From: CAVQBP01 sp963723205
GTDB taxonomy: Bacteria; Bacteroidota; Ignavibacteria; Ignavibacteriales; Ignavibacteriaceae
Direction of reading: 5' to 3'
Length of the DNA stretch: 64,000 nt
NCBI GenBank assembly: GCA_963723205.1
Contig: CAVRQC010000038.1
Coordinates: 124,001-188,000 of the forward strand
Position numbers and translations under genes: made by a program. The notes below the pieces were generated by a model, which was not told where the DNA came from, made no database searches, and worked only from the letters and a program-made list of their open reading frames with translations. How positions within the stretch are numbered: the first letter of the stretch is position 1; every line of letters begins with the position of its first letter. Positions 63,648-64,000 of this stretch are shown here, one piece after another.

Positions 63648-64000
63648 TTCCTTTTTTTTGATTCTATTTTCATTCCTTTTCCATCTCACGGGATAGATTT
63701 AAAGGTTCAGTTAATTATTGAATCAAACTTAAAACAAATAAGAGAAAAAGTAAAGATGAATAAACCTATAATAAAAATAAATATTTACTCACTACTAATT
63801 TTTTACTACAGAGTTAGCAGAGAAGGTTCAGAGGAAACAGAGAAAGTTCGCCGGGAGCGCTTTTTATTTCTCCGGGTTCTCTATGGTTAAGTATTTCTTT
63901 TTAATAACAAATTTTTCTTGCCTCTTTATTATAAAAAGAGTTAATTTATAAATGTTATAGGGATTAATGGGGAATAAAATTGAACTGCTTTTTTAGATAT
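63648..64000. other. Region upstream of pyrR, no gene seen
   Basis: About 350 bases to the window edge. It should contain the pyr promoter, which I could not place with confidence. The CAGAG-type repeat occupies 63803-63890. The sequence is otherwise A/T-rich without an open frame worth naming. Confidence 0.5.
63803..63890. repeat. CAGAG/CTCTG-type intergenic repeat
   Basis: ACTACAGAGTTAGCAGAGAA at the left and an inverted, imperfect counterpart TTTCTCCGGGTTCTCTATGG at the right, with GTTCAGAGGAAACAGAGAAA and CGGGAGCGC between. It resembles the dispersed 'ACCACAGAG..CTCTGTGGTTA' intergenic elements I recall from many environmental genomes. Non-coding as far as I can see. Confidence 0.6.

Noticed and set aside
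1..64000. tRNA or rRNA genes
   Set aside because: I scanned the intergenic stretches for cloverleaf-like arms and conserved T-loop sequence and found none that holds up by eye.

Overview
This AT-rich window is bacterial chromosome. The gene content points to the Bacteroidota/Chlorobiota side of the tree, most like Ignavibacteria: an NADH-quinone oxidoreductase operon, a green-sulfur-bacterium-like malate dehydrogenase, a TonB-dependent receptor with a carboxypeptidase-regulatory plug, FN3 lipoproteins, a DUF4783 protein and PEGA-domain kinases. Four candidate promoters with canonical TTGACA-like/TATAAT-like hexamers and exactly 17-bp spacers (before nuoA, rplU, satD and groES) also fit a lineage that uses an ordinary sigma-70 rather than the atypical Bacteroidetes housekeeping sigma. 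Taxonomy is inferred from family memory, not from a search.

Layout. 1-3.6 kb: minus-strand nuoABCDE and a partial nuoF. 4.2-8.9 kb: plus-strand FN3 lipoprotein, outer-membrane beta-barrel candidate, RsbW-like anti-sigma kinase and mdh. 9.0-15.8 kb: minus-strand rplU-rpmA, and xseA-xseB-dxs-Gfo/Idh oxidoreductase-PhoB-PhoR-like two-component pair. 15.9-21.6 kb: TonB receptor, an unknown secreted protein and a divergent GH30-like glycosidase. 21.7-25.9 kb: transsulfuration pair (cystathionine beta-synthase and a gamma-lyase/synthase) and def-fmt. 26-30.4 kb: unknown exported protein, OPT transporter and a decayed DDE insertion sequence. 30.5-34 kb: TIGR02757 protein, then a plus-strand sulfur operon (persulfide dioxygenase-rhodanese, TauE exporter, membrane rhodanese, DUF6132). 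34.1-37.2 kb: a SatD / DUF3307-like membrane pair behind three identical-period palindromes, then pdxJ and a CPBP protein. 37.2-40.7 kb: CIRCE-controlled groESL and an IS4-type element. 40.7-46.6 kb: a signalling cluster (TPR protein, PEGA Ser/Thr kinase, GAF-sigma54 activator, lipoprotein, PPP-family phosphatase). 46.7-58.9 kb: hydroxyacid dehydrogenase, SpmAB-like transporter, flavin-reductase-fold protein, AddA-like helicase-nuclease, a giant NtrY-like histidine kinase, DUF4783 and a second FN3 lipoprotein. 59.2-60.6 kb: an IS256 element with a clean 8-bp target duplication. 60.7-64 kb: pyrR-pyrB-pyrC with a structured leader.

How it works together. Most of the window is core metabolism (respiration, pyrimidine, isoprenoid, translation, sulfur amino acids). 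The less ordinary parts are the SatD locus with its 28-bp-period operator array overlapping a promoter, the sulfur-detoxification operon with its own palindrome, the kinase/sigma54/phosphatase cluster, the pyrR leader that can hide its own ribosome binding site, and three unrelated insertion sequences, two of which carry a similar GC-rich hairpin and damaged transposase reading frames. No tRNA, rRNA or CRISPR array was seen.
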